From NCBI RefSeq assembly GCF_023015885.1, contig NZ_JALKBE010000002.1:124001-188000 (forward strand): DNA of 64,000 nt, given 5' to 3'. The DNA comes from Aliiroseovarius sp. S1123 (GTDB taxonomy: Bacteria; Pseudomonadota; Alphaproteobacteria; Rhodobacterales; Rhodobacteraceae). The notes under the pieces were generated by a model. The model did not search any database. It worked only from the letters and a program-made list of their open reading frames with translations, and was not told the origin of the DNA. The first letter of the stretch is position 1, and the number at the start of each line of letters is the position of its first letter. Both the position numbers and the translations under genes were made by a program. Shown here in pieces: positions 1 to 8,088 of the stretch.

Positions 1-1261
1 GATCGGCGATGATGTCGGCTGCGTCCTCTGTCCCGATCGAGACACGGACCACGTTGGGCGCGGCGCCCGCCGCAACTTGCTGTTCCTCGTTTAGCTGACG
101 GTGCGTGGTCGAGGCCGAGTGGATGATCAGCGAGCGTGTGTCGCCAAGGTTGGCCACGTGGCTGAACAGTTTCAGGTTGTTGACCAGCTTCACACAAGCC
201 TCGTAGCCGCCTTTCACGCCCACGGTGAACAACGCACCCGGACCTTTCGGGGCAATCGCTTTGGCGCGGTCGTGATAGGGCGACGAGGGCAGACCCGCAT
301 AGCTGACGCTTTCGATGCGGTCGTCAGCCTCCAGCCATTCGGCAACCTTCTGGGCATTCTCAACGTGCTTCTGCATGCGCAGAGACAGCGTCTCGATCCC
401 CATGAGCGTATAGTGCGCGCCTTGCGGGTTCATGGTCATGCCCAGATCACGCAGGCCAATGGCGATGCCGTGGAACGTATAGGCCATCGGGCCAAGGGCC
501 GCGCCGAAGGTCAGGCCGTGATAGGCCGGTTCCGGCTGGCTGAACGACGGGAATTTGTCCGAGGCCATCCAGTCGAACTTGCCTGAATCGACCACACAGC
601 CGCCGGTCACGGTACCATTGCCGGTCAGGTATTTGGTGGTCGAGTGTACGACGATGGTCGCGCCCATCTCGATCGGGCGCACCAGATAGGGCGTGGCCGA
701 GGTGTTGTCGACGATCAGCGGGACGCCGGCCTTGTCAGCGACTGCCGCGATGGCCGGGATATCCGTAGGGACGCCCGCCGGGTTCGCGATGCTTTCGCAG
801 AACACGGCGCGGGTGTTGTCGTCGATGGCAGCCTCAACAGCAGCCGGATCGTCGAAGTCCACCAGCTTGGCTTCCCAGCCGAAGCGTTTGAAGGTCTGGG
901 TGAACTGGGTGACGGTACCACCATACAGCTTGTTCGACGCCACGATGTTCAGGCCCGGGCCCATCAGTGGGAACAGCGCCATGATCTGGGCTGCGTGACC
1001 CGACGAGCAGCAGAAGCCGCCAGCGCCGCCTTCAAGCGCCACGATCCGGTTGGCCAGCGCGCCAACGGTCGGGTTGGTCAGGCGCGAATAGATATAGCCG
1101 ACCTCTTCCAGGTTAAACAGACGCGCTGCGTGGTCTGCGTCTTGGAAGACATATGCGGTGGTCTGGTAGATCGGCACCTGACGGGCGCCGGTGGCGGGAT
1201 CAGGTTCGGTGCCTGCGTGGATCTGCAGCGTGTCAAAGCCCTGTGGGCGTTCGTCGGACAT
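1..1261 (-). CDS. metY: O-acetylhomoserine sulfhydrylase (MetY-type), partial
   Basis: PLP-dependent Cys/Met metabolism enzyme that makes homocysteine from O-acetylhomoserine and sulfide in the cytoplasm. The gene starts at ATG 1261 and runs left off the window edge, so its C-terminal end is missing. Translation begins MSDERPQGFDTLQIHAG. It carries the family's substrate/PLP segment IYSRLTNPT near residue 60 and the PLP-lysine motif HSTTKY near residue 208, followed by a glycine-rich GNGTVTGG stretch. Close length and motif match to the MetY branch makes cystathionine gamma-synthase less likely. It diverges from the VOC gene at 1443, and the 181-base gap showed no SAM-II or SAM/SAH riboswitch that I could recognise. 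Linking sulfide to methionine fits the nearby sulfur locus, but that link is inference. Confidence 0.9.
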   Translation of the reverse strand, partial: MSDERPQGFDTLQIHAGTEPDPATGARQVPIYQTTAYVFQDADHAARLFNLEEVGYIYSRLTNPTVGALANRIVALEGGAGGFCCSSGHAAQIMALFPLMGPGLNIVASNKLYGGTVTQFTQTFKRFGWEAKLVDFDDPAAVEAAIDDNTRAVFCESIANPAGVPTDIPAIAAVADKAGVPLIVDNTSATPYLVRPIEMGATIVVHSTTKYLTGNGTVTGGCVVDSGKFDWMASDKFPSFSQPEPAYHGLTFGAALGPMAYTFHGIAIGLRDLGMTMNPQGAHYTLMGIETLSLRMQKHVENAQKVAEWLEADDRIESVSYAGLPSSPYHDRAKAIAPKGPGALFTVGVKGGYEACVKLVNNLKLFSHVANLGDTRSLIIHSASTTHRQLNEEQQVAAGAAPNVVRVSIGTEDAADIIAD

Positions 1262-1442
1262 GGGTCTCTCCCTCATTCTTGGTCGCGGGAAGGCTAGGGC
1301 ATTGCGGCGATGGCATCAACGACCAAGCGGTCTGCTTTGCGCACTATTTTTCCGATCAGGAATGCTGGTCGCGCTGCATCTTCGGGCTGGTCCAATTTCC
1401 CAAAATTCGTAAGCTGAGCAAAACACTGTTCCGGAGGCCCCC

Positions 1443-1886
1443 ATGCTGACGCCCTTTCACCTTGCCATCAATGTGACCGATCTTGCTGAAACCCGTGCGT
1501 TTTATGGCGGCGTTCTGGGCTGTGCCGAGGGCCGGTCAACCGACACATGGGTCGATTACAGCTTCTTCGGCCACCAGCTGAGTTTCCATCTGGGCGAACC
1601 CTTCGCCACCGCCAACGCCGGCAAGGTCGGCGCGCATATGGTGGCCATGCCGCATTTCGGCGTGGTGCTCGCCTATGACGACTGGCGCGCGCTGGCGGAC
1701 CGGCTAGAGGTCGCGGGCACCGACTGGGTCATCGCCCCCACGGTGCGGTTCGAAGGCGAACCCGGAGAGCAATGGACGATGTTCTTCCGGGATCCTTCAG
1801 GCAACCCGATTGAGGTGAAGGGGTTTCGGGATATGGACGGGGTGTTTTCACGATATCAGGTGGCAACCGGCGCTGCGCAGGTGTAA
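1443..1886 (+). CDS. VOC (glyoxalase/dioxygenase superfamily) protein
   Basis: A 147-residue protein with one vicinal-oxygen-chelate domain. The N-terminus FHLAINVTDLAETRAFYGGVLG is broken only by single residues from the usual first beta-alpha module, with a possible metal-ligand His near residue 6. A second module ends in FFRDPSGNPIEVKGF near residues 118-130, where the Glu of IEVK is the usual last metal ligand. Many VOC proteins of this form act on small electrophiles or aromatic compounds; the substrate cannot be told here. It stands alone, divergent from metY. Family assignment is firm, function is not. Confidence 0.8.
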   Translation: MLTPFHLAINVTDLAETRAFYGGVLGCAEGRSTDTWVDYSFFGHQLSFHLGEPFATANAGKVGAHMVAMPHFGVVLAYDDWRALADRLEVAGTDWVIAPTVRFEGEPGEQWTMFFRDPSGNPIEVKGFRDMDGVFSRYQVATGAAQV

Positions 1887-1917
1887 TCACTTAACAGTTC
1901 AGTTCTGGAGGTAGCAT

Positions 1918-2754
1918 TTGTATTCTGAAAGACCAGAAGGGTTTTACACCGACGATTTCATGTTCGATGTAATGGGTATCGAAGAACTTCCGTCCGCACT
2001 ATATCAGTACACCTCCTTAGACAGCCTCAGGAATATCCTCGCTTCGCGCACGCTTCGTTTCGCTCGTCTTGATACAGTTAACGACCCAGAGGAAGCTATG
2101 GCATCAGACGTGGCGCTCGCCGCCAGTTCTGTGTTCGTTTCATGCTGGTCAGGTGCTGAGGCAGAGCAAATCCCGATGTGGTCGATGTATGGCCAAAACT
2201 TCAGCGGCGTGCGATTAAGGCTGCCGTCGAACATGTTTGTCGGACGCAAGGAGCCAATGATTTTCGAGAAAGGCGGTGCTTTGATCACGGCCGAAAGCCC
2301 GCACTCGATCAATCGGAAGTCTCCGGCAATGAGTACAAACAGCTGCGCCATTATCGGGCCCAACAAAATCTATTACAGTGATGATCCCGCTTACCGAATT
2401 CGCCCGCTGGTCTATCGCCACGCAGGCACGGCGCATTTCTACCCTTATGATCTTGGTATGGTGAAGGGTACACTCTGGTCCTACGAACAAGAGTGGCGCT
2501 TCAAGATCGCAGCACTCAATTTCGAGGCGCAGTTCCCAGACGACGAGTATTTCAACAAAGTGACACTCGACCTCGAGAAGTATCCGGTCGAAGCAAGAGA
2601 TCTCTTCATCCCACTAGCGCCTTCAGCCATCAATGAGCTTGAAGTGATGATTGGACCAAAGGCCGACAGCGCGACTTGCAGAGAAGTCGAACGCATTCTC
2701 GCGGAACATGCGCCGAGTGCCAAACTGACGCGCAGTCGAATCCAAATTCGCTGA
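1918..2754 (+). CDS. DUF2971 domain protein (TTG start)
   Basis: A 278-residue protein whose first third (LYQYTSLDSLRNILAS, then FARLDTVNDPEEA and FVSCWSG, then PMWSMYG) matches the order of conserved blocks in DUF2971 proteins. These are soluble proteins of unknown function scattered in bacteria, sometimes near mobile or defence genes. The start is a TTG at 1918 because a strong GGAGGT at 1907-1912 sits five bases upstream and no better ATG precedes the conserved N-terminus. Codon use looks less GC-biased than its neighbours, which suggests acquisition by transfer. It has no evident operon partner; downstream 2755-2909 holds nothing I recognise. Confidence 0.7.
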   Translation: MYSERPEGFYTDDFMFDVMGIEELPSALYQYTSLDSLRNILASRTLRFARLDTVNDPEEAMASDVALAASSVFVSCWSGAEAEQIPMWSMYGQNFSGVRLRLPSNMFVGRKEPMIFEKGGALITAESPHSINRKSPAMSTNSCAIIGPNKIYYSDDPAYRIRPLVYRHAGTAHFYPYDLGMVKGTLWSYEQEWRFKIAALNFEAQFPDDEYFNKVTLDLEKYPVEARDLFIPLAPSAINELEVMIGPKADSATCREVERILAEHAPSAKLTRSRIQIR

Positions 2755-2909
2755 TCTACCAGTCTCTTACAGAGCTCATCGCCAGTGTCGGAAGCGACGT
2801 GCATGTCCATGCTGCAACTGCCAACTCACCCGAGGTCGATGCGATCTGTTAGGGCTCAATGCAGGCATGTCGTATCAGAATTCATGCAATTCCGCCTAAA
2901 CCCAACCAA

Positions 2910-3926
2910 TCACCGCATCCAAAACCCTTCACGCTTGATCGTATTCCGGATCGTCATTTCCTTGCGGGGCAGGTTATCCCGGTCAAACAAGGCCCGCACC
3001 TTCTGGCCGCGCCGCTGAAAGATCATCCGTTTCATCGGGTCGTATTCCTTCAGAACCTTCTTGATCTTGTTGGGGGCGGTGGCGACCTCGATCACCTCGA
3101 TCGCGCGGTCGCTCTCGCGGGCATAGGCCAAAGGCAGGATGCGCCAGTGGCAGCTGACATCGCCGTCCAGACCGTCCAGTTCTGGTCCCGGGCGGCCTCC
3201 GCCAAAGCTTGAGATCACAAGGGGCAGGGCGATTTGGTCCAGCCACGGATAGAGCGTCTGGCAGACCAATTCCTTTGGCCCGTCATGGTGGATCGCGACG
3301 GCGTAGTCTTTGAAACGACGGCCAAATTCGCGCGGGCAGGGGCCGAAGAACCAGCCTGCGTTGAAATACATGTAGCGCTGCCAATATTCGTCCGGCTGGC
3401 TGAGGTCCAAGGACGCCTCGAAATCCAGCCCGAACTTGTCATAGAGCGATTTCCACGTCTGGGTATAGCCCGGGCCGTAAAGTTCAATCGTGGGCCACGT
3501 GTTCTCGCGTTTCATCGAGGCCGAGGGGCGCGTGTAGGGGATCGGCAGTTCGGAGAGCTTACCCGTGATCACCGTGTCGGTGTCAAAGAACAGGAAGGGC
3601 TCGCCTTCGGGAAGGGCCCCCAGCGCTTCGATCTTGTTGCCATTGGGATAGTGGTGGCCGAACTGCTGGGCCGCAAAAGGCACGATCTCGGCCCCCAGCG
3701 CCTCCAACGTCTCGCGGATATGCGGCTTTAAGCGCGGGTCGTCGGGCCACAGATCTCCGGGCTGGGGTTCAGCGACCAGAAGGCGGCCTTGGAAGTCGGG
3801 ATCGCTGTGGCGCAAGCTGGCGGCAAACAGGATCGCCTCGTAGGCCAGACGACCGTCCTGCGCGACGATGACGACGTTCGGCGCGGTCGTGGTGGGCATG
3901 GCTGCCGGTTCCGAGGTTTTTTTCAT
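2910..3926 (-). CDS. Glycosyltransferase-like (GT-A fold) hypothetical protein
   Basis: A protein of about 338 residues. After a short Ala/Thr-rich N-terminus comes a Rossmann-like strand (PNVVIVAQDG) and, near residue 115, FLFFDTDTVI, which looks like the DxD nucleotide-sugar/metal motif of GT-A transferases. Further aromatic blocks (YMYFNAGWFFGPCP, HHDGP) resemble the acceptor half of GT8-like enzymes. No signal peptide or membrane segment is evident, so a cytoplasmic or peripheral enzyme is likely. The longest frame begins with a GTG at 3929, but ATG 3926 directly follows and is preferred; a start near 3899 cannot be excluded. Donor and acceptor are unknown, and the gene stands alone between a DUF2971 gene and an exported protein. 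Confidence 0.6.
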   Translation of the reverse strand: MKKTSEPAAMPTTTAPNVVIVAQDGRLAYEAILFAASLRHSDPDFQGRLLVAEPQPGDLWPDDPRLKPHIRETLEALGAEIVPFAAQQFGHHYPNGNKIEALGALPEGEPFLFFDTDTVITGKLSELPIPYTRPSASMKRENTWPTIELYGPGYTQTWKSLYDKFGLDFEASLDLSQPDEYWQRYMYFNAGWFFGPCPREFGRRFKDYAVAIHHDGPKELVCQTLYPWLDQIALPLVISSFGGGRPGPELDGLDGDVSCHWRILPLAYARESDRAIEVIEVATAPNKIKKVLKEYDPMKRMIFQRRGQKVRALFDRDNLPRKEMTIRNTIKREGFWMR

Positions 3927-4039
3927 CACTGCTTTGCCCGCGCTGTTCTTTGGGGCAGTATAGGCAGGAATGAAACGAGTCTGGAAGGGCGCAGGCAGTT
4001 TTGCAGGCGTGCCCCGGGCGATATTTAAGGGACGAGTTG

Positions 4040-4453
4040 ATGCGTAAATTTCTTGCGATGACAGCGCTTTGCGTCGGAACTGCCGCGCCGGTGGCCGCGC
4101 AGAAATTCACCACAGCCGCGGAAGTGCGCCCCATCTTGAATGCCACGCAGGCGAATTGGGTCGCCGTGCGGGAATATAACGGGCAGGATCTTTTGTATTT
4201 CACCCATCTGCTGGCGTGGCGCTGCGGGTTGGAGGCCATCCATTTCAGCGTAAACGGCGGAGAGGAAACGCAGTTCGATGCCGAACCCTGTTATGAGGAC
4301 GAACCCACGCCCAACGGGCTGAAGGTCACCGATATTCTGCCCTATCAGCAGTTCGCGCTTCAATCCGTGGAAACCGTCGAGGTCCGCATCGTCTATGATG
4401 ACGGGGCCGAGACCGTGGCAAAGTTCGACCGCGCTCAGATCCAGATCCAGTAA
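4040..4453 (+). CDS. Small exported protein of unknown function
   Basis: A 137-residue protein starting at ATG 4040 with a clear signal peptide (MRKFLAMTALCVGTAAPVAAQ, likely cut after AAQ). The mature part is about 116 residues and contains an RCG Cys near residue 57 and a PCYED Cys near residue 79, which could form a disulfide in the periplasm. It is rich in beta-prone segments. I do not recognise a named family; similar-looking proteins are common hypotheticals in Rhodobacteraceae (recalled, not searched). An in-frame upstream extension to 4001 is rejected because it would bury the signal peptide. Confidence 0.65.
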   Translation: MRKFLAMTALCVGTAAPVAAQKFTTAAEVRPILNATQANWVAVREYNGQDLLYFTHLLAWRCGLEAIHFSVNGGEETQFDAEPCYEDEPTPNGLKVTDILPYQQFALQSVETVEVRIVYDDGAETVAKFDRAQIQIQ

Positions 4454-4456
4454 CGC

Positions 4457-4951
4457 TTAACTGTTTGGCGTAAATCGACCGAAATGCCCAGCTTGGAATG
4501 CCAGCGGGGCGCCGGGATCAAGCGTGACGCGCAGGACCTCTCCGATCATGATCGAATGATCGCCGCCGGGGTGGACGGTGTGGGTTGCGCATTCGAACCG
4601 CGCCAGACAATCCTCGAACAAAGGGACATCATGCGCGCCATGGATCAGGTCGACCGGCGAGAAATCCGCGCCGTTCATGGCGAAATGGCGGGCAATCCCG
4701 GTCTGGTCTTCTTTCAGGACATGAATGGCGAAGTGGGATGCCGCGATGAAGGCGTCGTGGCGTTCTGACACGTGCGCCGGGCACCACAGGATAAGCGGTG
4801 GATCTAGCGAGACCGACGTGAAACTGTTCACGGTCATGGCGATCGGCCCGGTTTCCGACGCAGCCGTGACTACGGTCACGCCGGTTGCAAACTGCCCCAA
4901 GGCTTGACGGAATTCACCCGCGTGGTCCGGGCTGGGGGTGAAGCTGCTCAT
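4457..4951 (-). CDS. Flavin reductase family protein (FMN-binding split barrel)
   Basis: A protein of about 164 residues with the flavin-reductase-like order of motifs: FRQALGQFATGVTVVTA at residues 13-29, then GPIAMTVNSFTSVSLDPPLILWC at about 35-57 (FMN contact region), a HFAIHVL strand, and a C-terminal GEVLRV...PLAFQAGHFGRF block. Members give reduced FMN/FAD to partner oxygenases or act as NAD(P)H:flavin oxidoreductases. The longest frame starts with a TTG at 4957; ATG 4951 two codons later is preferred. It is convergent with the exported protein gene, only a few bases apart, and upstream of soxT in the same direction. No partner oxygenase is adjacent. Confidence 0.85.
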   Translation of the reverse strand: MSSFTPSPDHAGEFRQALGQFATGVTVVTAASETGPIAMTVNSFTSVSLDPPLILWCPAHVSERHDAFIAASHFAIHVLKEDQTGIARHFAMNGADFSPVDLIHGAHDVPLFEDCLARFECATHTVHPGGDHSIMIGEVLRVTLDPGAPLAFQAGHFGRFTPNS

Positions 4952-5084
4952 CGGCAATCCGTCCTGTGTTCGCGCATCAAGGCAGGGGGCTGACGGACAG
5001 CGTCGCCCTGCGGTTCGGCGCGGACACTAACCCGAGCGAAACAGGGTGGAAAGGGCGAAAAGAGACGTTTGTAGCAGGGATAGG

Positions 5085-6143
5085 TCACTCGGCCACTGCA
5101 AAGCCTTGGATCAATTGACGTAGGCCCAGCCAGGCCCCGGCAATTATGGCCAAAAACGTTACGGGTGCCCCGTAGTAAAGGATCGAAAAGGCGGACAGGC
5201 CTTGCCCGATCGAGCATCCAAATCCAATCACGGCACCGAAGCCCATGATCACCGCCCCGCCAATCTGACGTTTCAGCTCGCGCGGGTCTTCGCAGGCTTC
5301 CCAGCGGAAATGGCCTTTGAACAGGCTGCCGATGAAGGCGCCAGCCAGAACGCCGACCACGGATCCGACACCGAAGTTCAGATTGTTGCCGGACGATGTC
5401 ATCAGATAAATCATCATGTCACCAAGCGGGGCCGAATAGGTGTGGCTTTCCACCGGAATGGCCGAAAAGCCGTGTTCCAGAACCCATGCGGTCCCGCCCC
5501 AGCCGATGACCACAGCGATGCCTGCGACGGCGGACCAGATCAGCTCGGTCCTGGCGTGGCGCAGCTCGGTATTGGCGAGCATGGCGACCAACAGAAGCGC
5601 CCCCGCGATGATCCCGACCGAAGATGCCGTCAGGCCGCTAACGCGTTCGATTGCGAAGGCGAGCGAGGGCAGGGCGTTTGCGTCAACCGGGTTCTCAGGA
5701 AAGATCGCGACACGCAGGCCAGACAGGGGGCCAGAGATGGCCACATAGGCCGACAACCCCATCACCAGTACGATAACGAACGACCGAAGGTCTCCACCAC
5801 CCAGCCGCGCCAGTGCGCCGAAGCCACAGTTTCCGGACAAAGCCATGCCGTAGCCAAACAGAAGGCCACCGATGATCGAGGCCATCGGGTTCCAACCGAT
5901 GCGCAGATAAGTCGCCTCGGCTGCGGGCAGATGTCCGGTTGCGATCAGCACATGGCTGCCGATCATCGCGACACCGATCGCCACACCCCACATGCGCATA
6001 CGCAACCCAGAGTGCGCATAAAGCGCGTCCTCGATGGCGCCTAATGTGCAAAAACGGCCCAAGCGGGCGGCAAGACCCAGCAGGACACCGCCGATCAATC
6101 CAACAATTGCGGCAAGAGAAGCATCGCTGATCCAGTCGTACAT
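5085..6143 (-). CDS. soxT: YeeE/YedE-family sulfur-compound permease, SoxT-like
   Basis: A 352-residue integral membrane protein with many hydrophobic segments and the full length of YeeE/TsuA-type transporters, which import thiosulfate through a cysteine relay. Cysteines sit in the conserved contexts RFCTLG (C32), GNCGFG (C106) and GFGCSIG (C310), matching the three functional cysteine positions I recall for that family. It lies immediately downstream of soxR in the same direction. A YeeE-type gene in a soxT-soxR-soxS arrangement has been described in other alphaproteobacterial sox loci. Its job is probably to move thiosulfate or another sulfur species into the cytoplasm, possibly as the inducer route for SoxR. 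The product family is firm; the substrate is inferred. Confidence 0.85.
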   Translation of the reverse strand: MYDWISDASLAAIVGLIGGVLLGLAARLGRFCTLGAIEDALYAHSGLRMRMWGVAIGVAMIGSHVLIATGHLPAAEATYLRIGWNPMASIIGGLLFGYGMALSGNCGFGALARLGGGDLRSFVIVLVMGLSAYVAISGPLSGLRVAIFPENPVDANALPSLAFAIERVSGLTASSVGIIAGALLLVAMLANTELRHARTELIWSAVAGIAVVIGWGGTAWVLEHGFSAIPVESHTYSAPLGDMMIYLMTSSGNNLNFGVGSVVGVLAGAFIGSLFKGHFRWEACEDPRELKRQIGGAVIMGFGAVIGFGCSIGQGLSAFSILYYGAPVTFLAIIAGAWLGLRQLIQGFAVAE

Positions 6144-6192
6144 GGAACCTCACAATTCCAGTTGGCGTTGGACAGGCTTGCGAAGGGGGCTG

Positions 6193-6564
6193 TTATTCAG
6201 CCGCTTTAGGAAGTTCCGAAGCCGGTGCTGTGTCGATCGAGCAGAACAGCTCGTATATCACTTCCAAGATACGCCGCGGACGATCATCTGTCAGCGAGTA
6301 ATAGATCGTTTTGCCTTCGCGACGCGGCGTCACAAGACCTTCAAGGCGCAGGCGGGCCAACTGTTGCGACACGGCGGCCTGACGGGCGTGCAGCAGCTTT
6401 TCCAGCTCGGTCACGGATTTTTCGCCTGTGACAAGATGGCAGAGGATCATCAAGCGTCCCTCATGGCTGATAGCCTTAAGAAGGGTCGATGCGTCGCACG
6501 CGCTGGTCATCATTTTGTCCAGCTCTTCGTTTGACATGTCTTCCTTTATGACGGGCAGTGCCAT
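6193..6564 (-). CDS. soxR: SoxR/SqrR/BigR-type ArsR-family persulfide-sensing repressor
   Basis: A 123-residue winged-helix ArsR-family protein. Residues 24-90 form the HTH domain (LKAISHEGRLMILCHL, then ARQAAVSQQLARLRLEGLV as recognition region, then REGKTIYYSL as wing). C42 in LCHL and C108 in LFCSI occupy the positions of the cysteine pair that senses persulfide in SqrR and BigR; an extra C23 lies near the N-terminus. Members repress sulfur-oxidation and sulfide-detoxification genes until the cysteines are linked by sulfur. It sits between soxT and soxS on the left arm of the sox locus. Likely targets are the ATTC-N8-GAAT palindromes at 8011, 16700 and 17352. Confidence 0.92.
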   Translation of the reverse strand: MALPVIKEDMSNEELDKMMTSACDASTLLKAISHEGRLMILCHLVTGEKSVTELEKLLHARQAAVSQQLARLRLEGLVTPRREGKTIYYSLTDDRPRRILEVIYELFCSIDTAPASELPKAAE

Positions 6565-6660
6565 TTCAAAGGGTCCTTGTGGTCCATTACTGTTACTGGC
6601 CCCCTAATAATAGGAGGTGGATATTTTTGCAATCGCCGTCGCAGCCAGATGATCAAGTCG

Positions 6661-6704
6661 TGTTCTGGCTGCAATAGCATTGAAACTAAGGCGTTCAGCG
6701 TATC
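6661..6704 (-). promoter_or_regulatory. Leader region between soxS and soxR, with a short inverted repeat
   Basis: The 140-base gap upstream of soxR (6565-6704) contains CAAT-N3-ATTG at 6672-6682 inside a GCAATAG...ATTGAAA context. A related TGCAATAG...ATTGAAT arrangement occurs in the soxS-soxV gap at 7151-7169. This may be a degenerate operator for autoregulation. It does not match the exact ATTC-N8-GAAT pattern, so confidence is low. Confidence 0.25.
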
Positions 6705-7109
6705 TCAGCTTCCGCTCTGATCGTCCGTTGGCGTCACGTAATCGGTGTTCTCAAGCAGCATCTGCTCCAAGAGACCCCAGAAGAAATCTTCACCCGGATA
6801 GCCCTGCAGGCGGGCAATTTCCTTGCCATCTTCGACCAGCAGAAAAGTAGGGGTGAAGACGACGGGTGTCGTCGGTATGACGCCACGCCTTTCTTGTCCA
6901 TCCGATCGCTTCAGGTCGTGCAGAACAACTTTGCGCAGGGGGGCGTATTTGCCTTCTGCGGTTTTCGGATAGATGTCGCCAAGCTCACTTTCCCATTTTG
7001 CGCACCACGCGCAGCCGGGCTCTTCCACCATGATCAATTCGGCTGCCTGTGCGGCAAAAACAAACCCAATCAGGGCAGTAGACAGCAAACTTAAAGTAAC
7101 TTTCCGCAT
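6705..7109 (-). CDS. soxS: Periplasmic thioredoxin SoxS
   Basis: A 134-residue protein with a signal peptide (MRKVTLSLLSTALIGF onward, cleavage near AQAA) and a thioredoxin-like active site GCAWC near mature residue 10, followed by the cis-proline region FTPTFLLVEDG. SoxS keeps the SoxYZ carrier in its reduced, active state in Paracoccus-type systems. ATG 7109 is chosen because it places the signal peptide at the N-terminus; the 25-codon upstream extension is rejected. It is divergent from soxV with an 85-base promoter region between them, the classic soxS/soxV arrangement. Confidence 0.9.
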   Translation of the reverse strand: MRKVTLSLLSTALIGFVFAAQAAELIMVEEPGCAWCAKWESELGDIYPKTAEGKYAPLRKVVLHDLKRSDGQERRGVIPTTPVVFTPTFLLVEDGKEIARLQGYPGEDFFWGLLEQMLLENTDYVTPTDDQSGS

Positions 7110-7124
7110 CACGGAGCCCACTTC

Positions 7125-7175
7125 TTGACAATTGGTTGACCTTCGTCTCATGCAATAGATAAATTGAATATGTTC
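7125..7175. promoter_or_regulatory. Divergent soxS/soxV promoter region with inverted repeat
   Basis: The 85-base soxS-soxV gap contains a TTGACC hexamer at 7136-7141 and TAAATT at 7160-7165 (18-base spacing), a plausible rightward promoter for soxV. An imperfect inverted repeat ATGCAAT-N6-ATTGAAT (7150-7169, one mismatch) covers the -10 region, and GAATATGTTC at 7166-7175 is also near-palindromic. This is where SoxR binds in related loci. The repeat is not the exact ATTC-N8-GAAT seen at three other places in the locus. Confidence 0.4.
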
Positions 7176-7194
7176 TAATTTCAAGGAAGCCCTG

Positions 7195-7932
7195 ATGCTG
7201 GATATATCCTTTGCCGGAGCGGCGCTTGCGGGGCTTTTGTCGTTCTTCTCGCCTTGTATCCTGCCGATGGTGCCGTTCTACCTGTGCTATATGGCCGGTC
7301 TGTCGATGACTGAGTTGACCGGCGAGGGCAAGATCAACCCTGGTGCCCAGCGCAGGCTGGTCATTGCGGCGATTGCGTTTGCATTCGGTGTGACCTCGAT
7401 CTTCATGCTGCTGGGTCTGGGGGCGACGGCCCTCGGGGCGGCGTTTGCGCAGTATCAGCAGGAGCTCAGTTATCTGGGCGCGGCCATTTTGGTGCTCTTC
7501 GGGCTGCATTTTCTGGGCATCATGCGAATCCCTTTCCTGTACCGTGAGGCGCGCCTGGATGGGCCCACACAACCCAGCTCGATCCTCGGCGCCTATTTGA
7601 TGGGGTTGGCATTCGGCTTTGGCTGGACGCCCTGTGTTGGGCCTGCGCTGGCCTCGATCCTGATGATTGCAAGCGGGATGGGGGATCTGTGGCGGGGGAC
7701 GCTTTTGTTGGCAGTGTATGGCCTGTCCATGACGCTGCCCTTCGTGCTCGCGGCGATGTTTGCGCGCCCGTTTCTGGCTTGGGTCGGGCGCAATCGAAAG
7801 TATCTGCCATGGGTCGAGAAGGTCATGGGTGCGATGCTGATCCTGTTTGCAATCTTGATTGTGTCAGGGCAGGTCAACCGGATTGGCCAATGGCTGCTCG
7901 AGGCATTTCCAGTGCTCGGAAGTGTCGGTTAA
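7195..7932 (+). CDS. soxV: SoxV, CcdA/DsbD-type thiol electron transporter
   Basis: A 245-residue polytopic inner-membrane protein of the CcdA family with about six hydrophobic helices. The two redox cysteines are in the repeated motif contexts FFSPCILPMVP (first helix, near residue 21) and GWTPCVGPALAS (near residue 145). It carries electrons from cytoplasmic thioredoxin to the periplasm, where SoxS here (SoxW elsewhere) reduces SoxY. The start ATG 7195 has AAGGAAG just upstream. It heads the rightward sox operon, and no soxW follows it, so SoxS may be its only partner in this locus. Confidence 0.92.
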   Translation: MLDISFAGAALAGLLSFFSPCILPMVPFYLCYMAGLSMTELTGEGKINPGAQRRLVIAAIAFAFGVTSIFMLLGLGATALGAAFAQYQQELSYLGAAILVLFGLHFLGIMRIPFLYREARLDGPTQPSSILGAYLMGLAFGFGWTPCVGPALASILMIASGMGDLWRGTLLLAVYGLSMTLPFVLAAMFARPFLAWVGRNRKYLPWVEKVMGAMLILFAILIVSGQVNRIGQWLLEAFPVLGSVG

Positions 7933-7942
7933 GCGACTTTTC

Positions 7943-7967
7943 TGACTGGTTTGGTCAGTATTTTAAA
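7943..7967 (+). terminator. Weak hairpin after soxV
   Basis: CTGAC-N7-GTCAG at 7943-7959 is followed by a T-rich run. It lies in the 156-base gap between soxV and soxX. It could attenuate read-through from soxV or be fortuitous, since the stem is only five base pairs. Confidence 0.3.
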
Positions 7968-8010
7968 ACAACAGAACCGGAAGCGCCTCATTTGGCGCAA
8001 CTTAATAATA

Positions 8011-8026
8011 ATTCAAATAACGGAAT
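8011..8026. promoter_or_regulatory. SoxR/SqrR-type operator candidate upstream of soxX
   Basis: The sequence is exactly ATTC-N8-GAAT, the palindrome I recall as the binding pattern of SqrR-type persulfide sensors. It is embedded in a second dyad TCAAAT (8013-8018) / ATTTGA (8025-8030). It lies 63 bases before the soxX start in the soxV-soxX gap, the second known SoxR control point in other sox loci. Two more exact copies occur at 16700 and 17352. Confidence 0.6.
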
Positions 8027-8088
8027 TTGATGTTGCGAAACTTGGTTCACCTGCGTAGTTTGGCCGCACAACGGTTTTGGGAGGAAAC

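Noticed and set aside
1262-1442. SAM-II or SAM/SAH riboswitch upstream of metY
   Set aside because: The conserved loop sequences and pseudoknot I know for those riboswitches were not found on the reverse strand of this gap.
5202-6044. Long + strand open frame (280 codons) opposite soxT
   Set aside because: It is the antisense shadow of a conserved membrane protein; its translation is rich in His, Gln and Arg with no domain, and it has no ribosome site.
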